A stretch of DNA of 64,000 nt, taken from NCBI GenBank assembly GCA_019649035.1, contig BMAT01013750.1:145485-209484 (forward strand), read 5' to 3'. Numbering within the stretch: position 1 is the first letter of the stretch; each line of letters begins with the position of its first letter. Below are positions 40,053 to 53,952 of the stretch, one piece after another. The position numbers and the translations under genes were made by a program. The notes below the pieces were generated by a model that saw only the letters and a list, made by a program, of their open reading frames with translations, was not told the DNA's origin and searched no databases. Origin of the DNA: Elysia marginata (taxonomy: Eukaryota; Mollusca; Gastropoda; Plakobranchidae).

Positions 40053-41844
40053 AGAGTCTGTTCAGTGGTGGACTTGCAGATTTCACTCATGATCGTTTTG
40101 TAGATTAGTATATGGGGTTAACTTAAAACAGGCGCAGAGACAGAGACGCGTTCACCGACTTCTCACTGGAATCGCAAGCTTAATGACTCGAGGTTAAAGG
40201 CCGGTCTCGGACATTGACTCCAGACTAACGTGTCATCACATAACTCTGGCAGTTCGAGCCGACACAAGTGGATGATGTCTACAACAGTGACTACAAACAG
40301 CCTTTCCTTAGACTAAAGTAACACTGTAATGTGAACCTTGAAAGGTTACAGGGTCCAGTGTTAATAAATAGACCAACAAAGAAAGTCAAACACGTGCCAC
40401 TTTTGACAGACATACAAACTGATTAATGCCGTAAATAATTAGTACGCTCAATTTTCCCAATTTCAGACATATTTTGAACCTTATCAATAACTAACAATAA
40501 ACAATAGTTTTAATCGCTCCATGCTGAGTCGGGGTAGTTATTCTAGGCAATTAGTAAGCAATAAATCAGCTCTGTAAGTAAAAGCAAAAATTTTAAAAGA
40601 TTACACAAGTTGTGATTTCACTGCTGCCAATAGCAGGTATGAACAATCCTCTAAAGGTAAACGATAGATATTCATGAAAAACAAATACATGCACAGTTTA
40701 AATTTTTCGAATCAATGAGCGGGCCAGAAATTTTTGAACAGGCAACGTTTGGGCAAGTTGTAGGCGTTCAAGTTTCAAATTATTTTGTTGTAAAAATTTC
40801 TCCGCTCCGCCCACCTTCCTTCCCTAAAATTCTTCTCGTCCTAGAGGAAAACTTTGGGGTCACGAAACTACACTGGATGTGCTACCCGAACGGTATCAAA
40901 GGGGGGTATGACAAACTGCACCGGGTGTACTCTTCTTTCCTTTAAATTTGTTTAAGATAATTGCCATAAAAAACACCGTTTTAATATCGGCCTCCCGAAG
41001 CCTTTAAAGCCATTAAATTGATGATGTAAGGAATTTCAACAGACGAGTCCATGACTAGTAGGAATGAGTTTCGTCATAGTCAGTCCCCAGGTCTGTCAAC
41101 CACTAAGGAGGCCTGTCGCTTAATATTTGCTTCACATTTTTTCTTATTTCAAAACTTGTGCGATATCTTATTTCGTGAATCCCAACTCAAGCAGCACTAG
41201 AATCTTTGTCTTAGTTAGAGTGTCCTTCTTCACACTAACATCAAAGTTTTATAGGACGCGAAGTGCTATCTTGCAGTTGGTTACTACTTGCAGTCTCACT
41301 TATCTCAAACATTTCTGGAACATGAACATCACGGGTGCAATTGAAAGAGAAGCTGATGGTGATCTCGATTACATTGGGTGCACTTTTATCCTTCACTCAT
41401 GTTCACTTAAACTCGCAACTAGGTCACCTAGTAGGTACCAGGCTTACAGTTTAAGAGGTCAATAACGGCTTCTGACCGTTACAAACAATGACCGCTCATG
41501 CAAACACACGATTCCCATACTCGCCTGCCTAGAAACATCTGCAATTAGTTCATTGTCTGGAACTCTTTTTTACACCGTTGCCTCTTTATAATATACCATT
41601 GCAAAGCAATAAATCTTTGTCTACAAACCAAAACATACATATAATTTAACACTAATTTTCTTCACGAGGTTTCCGAGAGAAATTTGTTAAAATATATATT
41701 GTATCTAATGAAATAGTTTTTTTTTAATTTACAAATTTGATGACCAATTTTTTTTATTTACCACATAGAAACGCCTATGGACTATAGCTTTCAAAATATG
41801 AGCGATTTAATTTTACTTTCATTTCGACCCCTACCGTATTCTAA

Positions 41845-42800
41845 TAATAATAACAATAATAATATATTGAATTTCCATACCGCATATCCATAAGACTTCA
41901 GCTTGCTCAATGCGGTCTACAGGATATGCGACTATATGTGTACGTAACAAATACACTAAACATTAAAATAAGTGAATATATAGGGCAAGTTACCTTACAA
42001 TAAAAATGGCTATGATCACAACTTCATACAATCATAGTTTATAGGTTTGCAATATTAAGAATATGTTTGCTGAAAAAGATGACTTTTTAACTGCTTTTTT
42101 AAACAATTTCTGTTGATTCAGCTTCCCTAGTGATTTGTGGAAACGGGTTCCAAACAGTTGGGCCAAAAAAAATAATTAAAGAGCGTCGTCCATAAAATTT
42201 TAAAGTTTCTTGATGTTTTTACAAGTTTGGTGTTATCTGCAGCTAATCTTAGGGCTGTGTTAGGGGCATATCTATTGAGAGAATTTGACAGATAAAAGGA
42301 AACTTGGTTGTTAAGGCATTAGTAGCAGATTACGCACACTTCCAACGTGATGCTATATTCAAAAGGGAGCCAGTGCAAGTCGAATTGGTGTAATGTATAG
42401 TTTATTTTGTTTACTTCGCGAGATTAATCTGGCTGCGTTATGTTGGACAACTTGAAGGCGATGAATTAGATATTTAGGTAGATCCGCCAAAAAAATTAGT
42501 TGCAGTGAACCAATCTGGACAATGCTAAAGGTGTTTATAAAGCTGTTGTTAATTTTCGGTTTAGAAAATTTCTGATAATGCTTATTAATATTTTGCTGAT
42601 TTGCGAATATTTTCAACAGTTTAAGACATTGGTATGTCATTGTCTAGATACACGCCAAGGTTTTTATTGTCAATTATCTTCAGTGTGCTGGTCGGTACTG
42701 AATGTTTATCTATGCCGATTGCAATCATTTAGACCTACCTTTTCATCATTTAATTTGAGTTTATTGTTGATCAACGTCTTCAATGCAACTTGAAACTATC
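41845..42800 (-). pseudogene. Decayed non-LTR retrotransposon (LINE), 3' half with tail repeat
   Basis: On the minus strand: LINNKLKLNDEKVG near 42,770, then LPKYLIHRLQVVQHNAARLI and ITPIRLALAPF (42,359-42,470). After a frame break come RYAPNTALRLA and GPTVWNPFPQ (about 42,160-42,270). These are the characteristic C-terminal motifs of CR1/L2/jockey-like reverse transcriptases. The element ends in a 3' UTR and (ATAATA)n at 41,845-41,862, a typical LINE tail. Frameshifts and stops make it non-functional. Confidence 0.85.
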
Positions 42801-43400
42801 TTTTCCCTGTGCCTGTGTAATTTTGTCATAAAACGAAGTATTTTTTTTTTTATCGCAAAGTGCAAAAAGCGGCTACAGCGGCAAACCTTAACTAAACTAA
42901 GCCTGGCAAACCATTGGCTGAGGCGACCAGTACTGTACCTGTCCATATACGCGCGACTTCAGTAATTTTAACACTGAGTTTTGGATACCATAATTATGTT
43001 AACGTCGTTATCGCGCCAACCGCATCAATTAGGGAAACCGCGTGATTGCCGAAATTCTCCGTAGGACTAAGACAAACATTAACAATACAGTAATGTCCTT
43101 CACAACAACAACAGTAAAAAAATTTTTAACGTATGGTTGTTTTCTATCTCCACATGAATTGGCTTTCAAAAACAAAAATGGTGTACCACAACCTCGGCGC
43201 ATTATACCTTTACAAATCCACGCAGACAATATTAGGACATCAGCGAGTCAAGAATGGGCTCCTAGTCTCTGCGCATCCAGAGCGTATTAGGTCAGAGTTC
43301 ATGTGCAGAGACAAGGACACCCCAGAAAGACAATACACCCCACTTAATTAGAGGTACTGGTTGGTTCTCATAGACGTAGGTGCAGAGGTTGTAGATTTAT

Positions 43401-43432
<32 letters not shown>

Positions 43433-43469
43433 AAAAGTAGTAATAGTAGTAGTAGTAGTAGTAGTAGTT

Positions 43470-43501
<32 letters not shown>

Positions 43502-43583
43502 TGTAGTAGTAGTAGTAGTAGTAGTCGTCGTCGTCGTCGTAGCAGTAGTAGTGGTAGTAATTGTAGTAGTAGTCGAAGAAGAG

Positions 43584-43616
<33 letters not shown>

Positions 43617-43661
43617 AGAAGAAGAAGAAGAAGAAGAAGAAGAAGAAGAAGAAGAAGAAGA
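43401..43661. repeat. Compound trinucleotide microsatellite, about 260 bp
   Basis: In order: (ACA)n 43,401-43,432; (TAG)n with occasional TTG from about 43,436; a short (TCG)n near 43,522-43,540; (TAG)n again; (GAA)n from about 43,578 to 43,661. It generates spurious poly-Leu, poly-Thr and poly-Phe frames. Confidence 0.98.
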
Positions 43662-44168
43662 AAGACATGAAGTAACAACAATACATCTTAAGCTATAACA
43701 ATCTCAAGATATCAGCTAACACGCCATGTCATGATACACATGTATATTTTCTCAATATTTTTTTCGCAGTGATTTACTGAAGTAACATAAGTCTTCAAAT
43801 TTCGAACTACTACCATTTCACTGTTTCAGCTTACGCATATTTGTTTTAATTTTTTTTCAACAGTGAATGACTCCAGTATTTCGCTCCAATCTGTGCGATT
43901 TTGAAATATTTGGGACAGCAGACATGGTTTGATTGATCGTAATGTGAGACTAAAATCAGAGAGCATACACATTTTGTCAGTTATGAAAAATGAACCGCAC
44001 ACGTTGCGCCCGGTGGTCAACCACTGGTAGCAACACTCTAAGTCAGTGTAATAGCAATGTGAAGAGGATGTAGGGAATGGCAGTCCTTAGGACGCACATT
44101 CTGATAACCCAAAATAATGAGTTTTTGTTTATATTTTTGTCAGATAATTTGTTTTTAATGGTGATAAC

Positions 44169-44181
44169 CCCCCCCCCCNCC
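44169..44181. repeat. Poly-C run with one N
   Basis: C run interrupted by N at 44,179. A homopolymer sequencing ambiguity. Confidence 0.9.
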
Positions 44182-45409
44182 TCTTCGCGCTAGACTTGGT
44201 CCAGGTGATCACAAAGTAGCGCGCACGGTCGAAATATTTCTTTTTTCTTTCCATAACACTAGGAAACTTTTCTTTAAAATCTGGATTTACGGGTAGTTAG
44301 TTTCAAAACCCGAAAAGAAGGAATCTCATTGAATTTTTTCAATTTTCTTGGCTGACTATAGTGTTATATGGTTTTAATTGCAATGCACCCCAAGAACATT
44401 GCTTAAGATATATCGATAATAATTAAAAAGCGGTAGGGGATGTAGATAGGCCTTGAATAAAATAAGATTGGGTTTAACCTAAAACACGCTTTTCACACAC
44501 ACTAAATTACTTAAAAACCAACAACCGTCAATTTGATACTAATAAAAATAGGTTTGAATAAAAAAAGATTTAAAAAGAAACGGATCAAATGAGAGCGGGC
44601 AAGTAGTGAGATCAATAGAGCTTGGGGCAATGATATGAAAGAGAAGGTGGGGGGATAGGAACAGAACTCTCTTGTATCAATAACAACAAATAAAGACATG
44701 TTTGAGCTATACATGCCTTAAGGTCTAAACTTTGGCGGAGATCTTATGTAAAAAAATTCAAAGCGAAGAACTTCACATTTCATTGGCCTATATTTTGAGG
44801 AAAAAACGCTAATGCAGCACTTCTTCACTCTGTTCAGTCAGAATGTACACGCCTCGCTACGTTTTGAAGCATGTGTAACCCATGACCACTTTTTCAACAA
44901 GTCCATCAATCTTTCAAGGATCAACATAAATCTACAATGCAGGAGTTTCCTAAAAGGTTGGGGACACTGCTGCTTTTTGTGCGATTTAGTAACAAAAAAC
45001 AAAAAAAAAACCCAGTAGTTGAAGGTAGAGCTACGAAAACATTAAAGTAGCCTGTTGACTCTTGGCTTGCGTTTCGCCGACTCTTCATTGCTCAGAAGTA
45101 TACAAATAAGAGTAGTTGTAGGTATACTAAATAATACACGTATTAATAATAAAAAAAAGGGAGAGTAAGGGATTAACAATGGGAGTAGCCTTTTGTCCTT
45201 TAACTACTGTCAATTGATACAATGGTGACCGAATTTACGTATCTATCATAATAAATTATAAACGTTTAAGCTTAAGTTTTGATTCTGAAAAGTCGTTTCT
45301 TATTGCCTTGGTATTATAGACATTACGCTTGAGTTCTTGGTAACGCATACGATTTAAACAAGCGGTTACATGGCCTTCATAACAAATTTTATTCAATTTC
45401 GACGATAAG

Positions 45410-45483
45410 CTCTTCCCTGTTTCTTCTACTTCTTTTTCTTTTTCTTCTTCTTCTCCTTCTCCTCCTCTCCCTCTTCTTCCTCC
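45410..45483. repeat. CTT/TCC pyrimidine tract
   Basis: About 70 bp of almost pure pyrimidine built from TTC and TCC units; the purine strand could form triplex-prone DNA. Confidence 0.9.
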
Positions 45484-48400
45484 TAGAATGCTTTTTCAAA
45501 CTTTGATTCCACGGAGGCAATGAAGGCTACATTTTTCTATAATTCAGGAAGGGGCCTATACAGCTTGTTGAACATGTCTACCGTGTCATAATACACGTTC
45601 ATTATTATCATGATAATAATAACTGTCGTTTTTATTAATGTGCATTACACTCTATTTCAGTTACGTGGCACGTGCAGCAGAATTGAAAAAAAAAATCCTA
45701 AGAGTTAAAAGGTCGACGATACATCCATTATTGTATCAACAAAAAGTATACAAAGAAATAAAAATGAAATCGGAATAGGTAAAATCAACCCGTCATGCTG
45801 GAATGAGCACTGCCCTGACAGGGAAAATTGAAAAAATGCCCACGTTTTTAACAATTAATTAATGACATTTTTTATTTGTCACTTATAAATTACTGTTTTA
45901 AACATATCTTAGAGGGAAAGTTAAGATGGTTGAAACTTGAGGCTGTGTAATATTAACCAGTCAAAACTATCTTTGACCATTTCGCAAATCAGTCGGCACA
46001 CAGAAAACAGCCTAACAATCTGGAAACGAGCATTATGTATGTCCTTGTCACTCTGTATGCTAATTCTAGAAGTTAATTTTAATAATAAAAGTGTCTCGGC
46101 TAAAAACTTTATTCCAAAGTCGCTTTCTGTATGCAGTATCCACATTCTAGGTTTACTTGCTTGGGAGGAGGATTTTTTCTTCTTCATAGACTTAAACCTG
46201 CTTTTTCAGACAGTACGAACCCATATACTGAAAAAAAAAAAGATTCATATTAAATTTACGTTTTTGGAAAATATTTAGAGAGCTATTTGCATTTATGGAT
46301 ATCCTCACGTGAATATCCTTGTACGGTTTGCCGTGGAATCAATGGAGTGTAAATGGATACATTATTATTTAAATAGGTGATTAAATATGTTAGAAATAGA
46401 GGAAACTGAAGGTTAGTTTTAGCTAAGAAATAAGTGTAACTCAGGCTTGGCTTCAGGGTGAGCATTCTCATGTTAATAATAGTTCAGCACTTGATCACAA
46501 ATGTTTTCTCATTCGGTCTTTGTAGTAATTCATGGGTATTTTATGTATTTATTAGAGTAGAGGGTTTCGAAGTACGTAGAAATGAACATAATTATATTAA
46601 AGTCTCAGCGAAGACCAAATTTAAAAAGAGGAATTGAATGGACCGAGGGCAAATCTGTAGCAAGTGAGTGGTTTAGCAAGACTTAACAAAGTGGTATCTT
46701 TTAAAGGAGATATTGCAGTCATAATAGTTACACTGGTGATAAGAACTGTCTAGTGTTATTCAAACCGGCCCATCTGAGTTCACGCCGTGTTCTGCTGTTT
46801 ACTGTTACGGTCTTTAGGTCATGTCAGTTATCTTGATTCGGGTCGTTACACACGGTCAAATAGAGTGGAATAGAAAGAAATTTCCGTCAGAATTACACAG
46901 TCGTGTGACATAATTAGCGATAGCGATATGGTGTCATGTTACAATCTGGTACTATTAAATTGAAATGCGCGTGAAGTAAAGTACATGTAAATATTGCCTT
47001 AATCAAGATAAAGAAATGAAGCTCTGCACGCTGCGTTTCCTGCCGGTGTATAAGTGAAGGGTTGCTTTGACAAAAAGAATCCTTACAAAATGACAACGTG
47101 AAAAACTACTTTCAGCTGTAACTAGAAAATTTTACACGTAGCCTCACGATGCAAAGACCAAAAAAAAAAAAAAAATAACGAGAAGAACCTTCTTTGACAT
47201 GAATGAGATATCAGTAAAAACTATCCAGCTCAGAAGAGTGGGTGAGTCCGTCAAAGGTAAAGAGGTAAGAAAAAAACCCACAAGACTCTCAAGTTAAAAA
47301 TACAGAAGAAAGAAGAGTGTCAAAATGGATAGATAGGTAGATGTTGCCATAGAGACCAGAATGAAAGAGGACATCCATTCAGCCTGTGAGCGAGAAATAT
47401 AGAGTGAATAAAAAATACAAACGTATAATTATGTATGACAGGCAGAGACATATAAATTGAAGTAGAGTTACATGAGTAGTAACAGTTAAACAAAAAGAAG
47501 AGAAGAATTATATTATAGGTTAATAGTGATTTGAATATAAAGGTTTATATCAAATTGGGGTGGTAGGTAAAAGTCAGATAGGCAGGTGGTCTAAGAAATG
47601 GGAACTGATTATGCGCGTTTTCATGCCGTCATCTTACAGAATTAAAGAAGCCCTTGACGTGGCGATAATAGCAATCATACATCAGCTAAGGTTTGAATCA
47701 TAGTTCTGACTTCATTAAGCTCTTTAGGAAGCAAATAGGAAATGCAAAAATTTACGTGTTTATTGTATATATTTTAATTTTGTCAACACCATCAGTCCAA
47801 AAATGTGATGCATAACTGTGGGAACAGACACGGTCTGAAAGATGGTAAACGCTTTGGATATCCATAATCTAGTCTAGTCGCGTGACTTTCAATAACCACA
47901 AAGAATATCACGGCAAGATGTGTACCATGGCTAAATTTATGCCGGAGATTAAATGAAGACGCAAGGTTTAAAGTTTACCACCAACAAAAAGAACATAATA
48001 TGCTGTATAATTCATTCTACTTGAACTTAATATCTAATAAAACATCGTCATATTTTTACATAATATTAATTTAAAAAAAAAACAGTCGGGATTTATCGCC
48101 CTCATATGGGAAAAAAAACTTTTTCGATTTCCCAGACACCGACAGAAAATATTATGGGCAGGATTCCGCGGAAAAAGGTAAATAATGTAATTTATTTGAC
48201 ATAAATCAAAGATAACTTAACATTTCTCTTATGCTGATGAAGCTTAAAGTTACACGGAGGCCTGCAATTCTTCAAACATAGCCTTTTCTATTTTTTAAGT
48301 GGCAATAGTGTTAGAAAGACATTTTATTTTATCTTGGCTTACCTTATTTATACATCACATTTATTTAAAGTACAGTTTGGACGCTTTGATTTAGCTCGTC

Positions 48401-50649
48401 TACAGCAACAGTGATTCAATGTAACAACCTATACTAATAAAACTTTCCCGATATGTAACGGTGACTAGTTAGAAAGATGCCCCTGAAATCATCTACATAC
48501 AATGTGGACCTGGTAACAGATGATTTGTGATGGAAAAGAAACAAAAGGAACGTAGAAAATGCGAGCAGCAGACAGAAGAATTTGACAAGAAATATGTGAG
48601 AATGAAAACCAGGGTTTGATAGTGTCGCAGCTCGTATACACACTCCACGCCAGAAAACTGGCACAGTAGAGTTGATCCACTGAGAGGCAAATGAACAGGG
48701 AAAAACATTTGCCTAATGGCAGCTATTATTACGGAGGTGAAATTCTCTTCGTATGTGTGTCAAAATAGTTTCATGTCGTTATAACAGCCTTTCCACAGTA
48801 AAACAAGCTAGTGAGGAATTTGATTTGTGACATGTAACAGGCTATCAAGGTAGAAACAGGTTATTTAAAAATATTTTAATCTTTCTTACCTGAAATCTGA
48901 AAATGAAATGTTTTCCATAGGGAAGGATAAGTGCAGAAAAGCACAATGAATAGAGGCACGGATCTGGTCTACACTAGGCTGAAGCGATAGAGTGAAGGCA
49001 AAAAAGCAAAAAAGCAGTGGCAAAATGATTTCCCATCCTAGCGTGTTAGGTTGAAGTCATAACGGTTCAAATTAGCTGTCTGCATGCAGAGCTAGTGTGA
49101 AAGGACAAGACTAACGGCACTAGAAAAAAAGAAGATGCTGATAGTGAGCTCATGAAGATAGAAAGCACATGACACCATCTGGTTCAAAACATGTCACGCA
49201 ACATAGAAAATTAGAGATAACGAAGAAAGATTACACATGGTGCTGAATCCCATTCCAGTACGGGGCTACAGGCTAGTGTGGTAATCAAATGAGGTTTGGT
49301 TGCTTTGCGGTAGGCTAATTTTAATCAAATAGCAAAAGAATATCCCGTAGCGTTTAAGATGGAAAAACTAAATTTTATTTAAAGGAGTAAAATTAAAATA
49401 TTGTCTTAGGCATTGTCATCTCAGATAAGTTCGTCATAGAAATGTTAATAAATTTCGCATTTTAAAACCCCACACTTTAAAACCGATAAGAGTAAAAGCT
49501 AGCTAAAACCAAACACAGAGTGAGAAAGATATTTAAAGAGACGGCAAGTCTATAGAATGAAGACATACAGTAGGATAGGGGCATTGCACTTTAATAGACA
49601 ATTTTCTTCATATGTAGGTCAATTTTACGCATTTATCTGTTAATCTCATTTATTTCCAGACATTATCCTGTTCATTTGGTTAGTGAAAGTACATGATTGT
49701 TCAACATATCGACCTCAAGAGCAAGATTAGATAGAAAAAAAGTTGCTAGCAAAACGTCAGTAGTACCGACCGCTTTCTTCTTACTGGACACAATTTCAAA
49801 GAAAGAGATTCAAGAATGCAAACCCTCGACTCTTTCCGGACCTTGCGACTGTCCTCTACTTGACTGCCGAATCGGAATACCGATACCAAACAGATCAAGA
49901 CTAAAATTCTTCTAATGCCTAAATCAAACGACAAGAATGCTAACTCATCTTGAGGCTAAAAATAGGAACTTGCAAAGACAGAAAGGCTTAAGAGAGATAA
50001 AAAATGGACCGAAGTCTGCTTAAGTCAGGCTATGGCTTCTCAAAAGGCAATGATTTCCACAGAGCTGCCACCCTAGCTAAGCTAAACTTTTGGATAACAA
50101 ACTGTTTAGAAATAAAGGGTCCTCTGCATCGACATGAGTTATTTTTCATTTTAAAAAAATCACTGACGCAATGAAGGGTGGCGAGGAGTGATTTCGAACT
50201 CAAATAAATAGTGGCACCCTAGTTCGGAAATCCTGCTCTCAAAAAATTGAATATTTTGCCAGCATTCAATAGGAATTTCCGAACAGCAACCCTCTGTAGT
50301 CCAAAACATGTAAAGGTTGAATCCATGTTTGTCACAAACCACATCAAATTTACTTTCTCTTTGAACGCTTAACATCTTTGCATTTACTATCTATCAAGTT
50401 TGGTATAAAGTTTCGGATCACCTAACAATAGTAAACGGGCGATTTAAGTGATTGTATTGCTTCTCCGAGATTAAAAGAAAAATCCTGAGTATTGAGAATT
50501 CAAGCACGAAAATATTTAAGGCCTCTGACAAAAAAAAAAATCATTGTGACAAAGTGTAAGTACAAAACACATAGCTTTATGGCGTAAATTGAACCTACAC
50601 TATTTAGTTGTGCAAGACGAGCGGAAAGGGAAACGGAAAGAACATTAAG

Positions 50650-50980
50650 GGGCAGCGTGGCAGAGTGGTTGGCGCGTCGGACTCGCGATCTGGAGGTCGT
50701 GGGTTCGATTCCCGACCATGCCATGCTGCAGTTGCCTTGGGAAAGCAATTTACCCTATCTTTCCTCAGTCCACCCACCTGTAAAATGGGTACCCAGCTAC
50801 AGGCCATTCTTGAATTTGATATGCGCCTGCAACACCCTGCATATGGGTTTAAAGTGGCCTTAAAATAATGTACTGGTCTGCTGGGGCATTAGTGGCGCTG
50901 CTCTTGTGGCGCCACAGTTACGCTGAGCAGCGAAACCTAATTTCCCGAAAGGGAGTAATAAAGTGTATATAAAAAAGTGC
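50650..50980 (+). mobile_element. tRNA-derived SINE, family A, best-preserved copy
   Basis: Head GGCAGCGTGGCAGAGTGGTT (A box) and GTGGGTTCGATTCCCGAC (B box), spaced as in a tRNA. Then GCCTTGGGAAAGCAATTTAC, CAGTCCACCCACCTG and AAATGGGTAC, shared with copies at 1.9-2.2 kb and 53.95 kb. The 3' part ends in an A-rich segment near 50,975. The open frames on both strands here are incidental. It is not an active tRNA: there is no matching acceptor-stem 3' end and a long body is fused to it. Confidence 0.9.
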
Positions 50981-50989
50981 CTCTTTGGC

Positions 50990-53950
50990 ACCAAGAAACA
51001 CGAGTTAGCTAAAGGCAATTCAACTCGGCATGAGACAGTAAAAAAACCTGGATATGGGTCTGCGCGTGTGCACAAAATAATACAGAGAGGCACCAGGCTT
51101 ATTTCAGCCTTGAGGCAATGGATGCAGGTGTAAAAATGTGAAACTCAGCGGATCCCATTCGCCGCCGGCTCCAAACTTCATAATGCGGACAAATAACGTT
51201 AGTTGATTAGCGAGATTCAAAGACATTCAGAACAGTTCAGCTAAAAAAAATAGAAGAAAACTTGACACGCGGAGCCTAGGCCTAATACCCAAAGCCTATA
51301 ACGGCTTTAGATATGATGCTCTAAACCCAGGCTAGATCTAGGCCAGGATATCTTCTAGATCTAAATCATGACTATCTGGATTAGTTTCTCGCTTTAAGTC
51401 GTACTTGACATTCAATATAGATTCTAACCTTGACACTAACTAGATTTTGCTTTAAATGCAGAATCTAACATACTTGGAACGGACGACTTCATAATTTATT
51501 TTTGTCTGTTCTTCCACATCTTACTTTTCGAAGTAAGTAAAAAGTATTCGCGCATATTGCAACCAAAAGGGGAAGGGATAAAAAAATCTCGATTTTAATT
51601 AACTTTATTATAACTAAAAAAAACTGTCGCTCATTGACATGTATAAAATAGAATGTATATTTTGGTAGCAGAACAAGTGCTGAGAATGAAAAACCTGCGT
51701 GATCATTACCGAGAAATATGAGTTTGCCTTCACAGGACGGTGCTGCAGGTGTTAAAAATAAATTCAGCTAATCTCATGTACCGCCGGGTCGAAACTTCAA
51801 ATGCTTTGAAACTTTATCAAATTACCGTGTACACAGAAAAGAGGATGAATGCTGAACACTTTACCTCGTGTTTCCGGTGCGTAAATTGTACGCAAACAAC
51901 GATTAATTCGCAGCCTACAGAAGATGATACATGGCAAAAAGAGATCGGTGTCGGAGAAATTTCATTGTTAAAAAAAAGTAGAAAATGTAACGGAATAAAT
52001 GAGAATCTGGTCATGATACAAACATGATAACAAAGGAAAGGTCATCATCTAAAAATGTGCAAAGAACGTAACTCCAAGCTTTATTAAAAACCGAGTAAAA
52101 TACACGAAACTACGAATCGTGATGAACAGAATAAAGTTAATGAGAAAATAGGTGCTCACGGTTATACAGTTCATGTATTCATTTCATGTGAAGAAAGGAA
52201 GTGATAGTTCTTTAAAGAATTGCAAAGAAGGTGTCCACGATAGCACAAAACGATTTCACAGTAATTAAAAACAAAGCTTTTCTATTGTACAATTACTAAC
52301 TTAAAAAACAGGACTTTGCATTGTTCTCAAGTTGTAAATCGAATTCGACGGAAAGTGAGGTGTTCTGAATTTCACGGAACTCCCCGAAAACGACATTATA
52401 AGCCTCCAGTAACAAAAATGTGATCCATTTTGACACAACTGCAATTCGTATATATGTTTTAAAAAAAAATTCTCAGACTTCATCTATTCTTTTTTTCTTA
52501 TTCGCAAGTAACAGCTGTTTTAGTTTGGCCCATTTCTTATAAAAATATACCCTTGAAAAGAAGCCATATTACTTGTAAGTTTGATAATTCTATCTGCCAT
52601 ATTGAAGTAGTCGATATCGGTGTGTTTCTATCGATCTGACAAAGTCTCCAGGGACCGCAGTTGACGGTGTACACATAAAACATTCATTTTGCACACACTC
52701 AGGCTCTTGCGTACAGAAAAATGGCACATTTTAACATTAAAGAGATCTCACAAAAAAATCATCTTTTAAAGTCATAAAAACGTGCAAAATATCTACTTCC
52801 GTGAACAACTTACATGATAAAACAAAAGCTTGGTACTCCTGGTGGATGAAAACACTTGAAGAGGAATGGAGACAACCACACACAAATACCGGTATCGAAA
52901 TAGGAAAAACAAAATTATCCTCGGGCTTGCTTACAGCGGCTGTTGCAACACTGCAATATCCATACAAACGAGTCCCAGAAAATATCCAGCCCACAATGAA
53001 GTTGGCACTTAGATTGGAAACTTCTAGCTTTTAAAAATTAGGTAATTAAAAGAGGCATTACAAAAAACAGTCTTAGGACCAGGATTATACATTGTGGTTG
53101 AGCACAATTTATGGTTATTGTGGAAAAACGCACGACAATTCCATTAACCTTTTGTTAAGACTGTTTACAGAGAACGTGGTTTTGACTGAGTAGTCTCTTA
53201 ACCCAGATCACACGGTGACTCCTGTGGATTAGTGTTTTTGAAAAACGTCTATTACTTTCGGTGACCTCACCCAGAGTAAGGTAGGTTTGTCAATCTACCA
53301 AAATCAACAAAATTGGAACGATAAACTTTTCCAGTAGATCACCAAAACAATTTCACATGCCTTATAATTCACAGAGAGAGAGCAGCTTTCCATGACAGCG
53401 ACTCCCTCACACACACACACACACTGACAAGATCTGTCATTGCCAAATTTTCAATTATCGCTTGCATCAGCGTTGATCAACAGAGCCTTGTTTTGTTTGT
53501 TTTTTTCTTTTAAACGACTCCCACCGACCGCCTCACGTTGGGTGACACAGCCTCCGCGCGTTCGGAACAACCATTAGCTTATACATACCGTTTTTTTTTT
53601 TTTTACCTTTTATCACCCACGCAACATTTTATTTGACACTGGCAAAGAAAGTTTGATCCAAAATCGACGGTGCATTTAAATAGTCATAATATGTAAGTTC
53701 AAAACTCATCAACCCTTGCCTAGACGAATGTGGCATAGATCTAATTGTGTTTTGTTTTCTAAACAGAAAATCCAGATCTGACCGATCTGACGCCCAGCAC
53801 TCGGCATCTAATTGGCAATTTTGTCGCTTAAAACAATCTCACACACGGCGATATAGCCTCTTTCTGAGTTCATACAATAATTAAAATAAAGTTGGCTTAG
53901 CACTAGAACTAAAGGATCAATGATATTTTCCCCTCTTCTTTTTTTCTGTT
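50990..53950. other. No gene seen
   Basis: AT-rich, with scattered CTAGATCTA-type strings near 51,330-51,365 and a short (CA)n at about 53,410-53,424. Open frames at 51,740-52,027 and 52,737-53,034 are short and unrecognisable. Confidence 0.5.
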
Positions 53951-53952
53951 TT

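Larger units (their letters stand above)
37138..41844. other. Upstream region of LYST coding exon 1: no gene seen
   Basis: Either intergenic DNA or a LYST 5' UTR intron. It holds CT-rich simple sequence at 39,380-39,440 and a C then A run at 40,004-40,040. Open frames up to 112 codons (41,127-41,465) lack homology or splice context. No core promoter or RNA gene could be supported. Confidence 0.55.
42801..50640. other. No gene seen; simple repeats only
   Basis: Apart from the microsatellite at 43.4-43.7 kb, C runs at 44.17 kb and a pyrimidine tract at 45.41-45.48 kb, I see only AT-rich sequence. Open frames of 60-113 codons (for example 45,937-46,278) have no recognisable motif. Confidence 0.5.

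Noticed and set aside
41127-41465. 112-codon plus-strand frame
   Set aside because: No motif, no splice sites of note, AT-rich codon use like the flanks.
43348-43686. 112- and 94-codon minus-strand frames of poly-Phe/Leu/Thr
   Set aside because: Translation of a trinucleotide microsatellite; no protein evidence.
45937-46278. 113-codon plus-strand frame
   Set aside because: No recognisable motif and no supporting context; the opposite strand is open as well.
50650-50725. Possible tRNA gene (A and B boxes well spaced)
   Set aside because: The head is fused to a SINE body shared with other copies and lacks a proper acceptor-stem end.
50500-50868. Several overlapping 67-86 codon frames on both strands
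   Set aside because: They lie over the family A SINE; frames on all strands are incidental to its low stop density.
52737-53034. Frames open on both strands (77 and 85 codons)
   Set aside because: Considered as an exon, but no acceptor/donor pair or homology could be supported.
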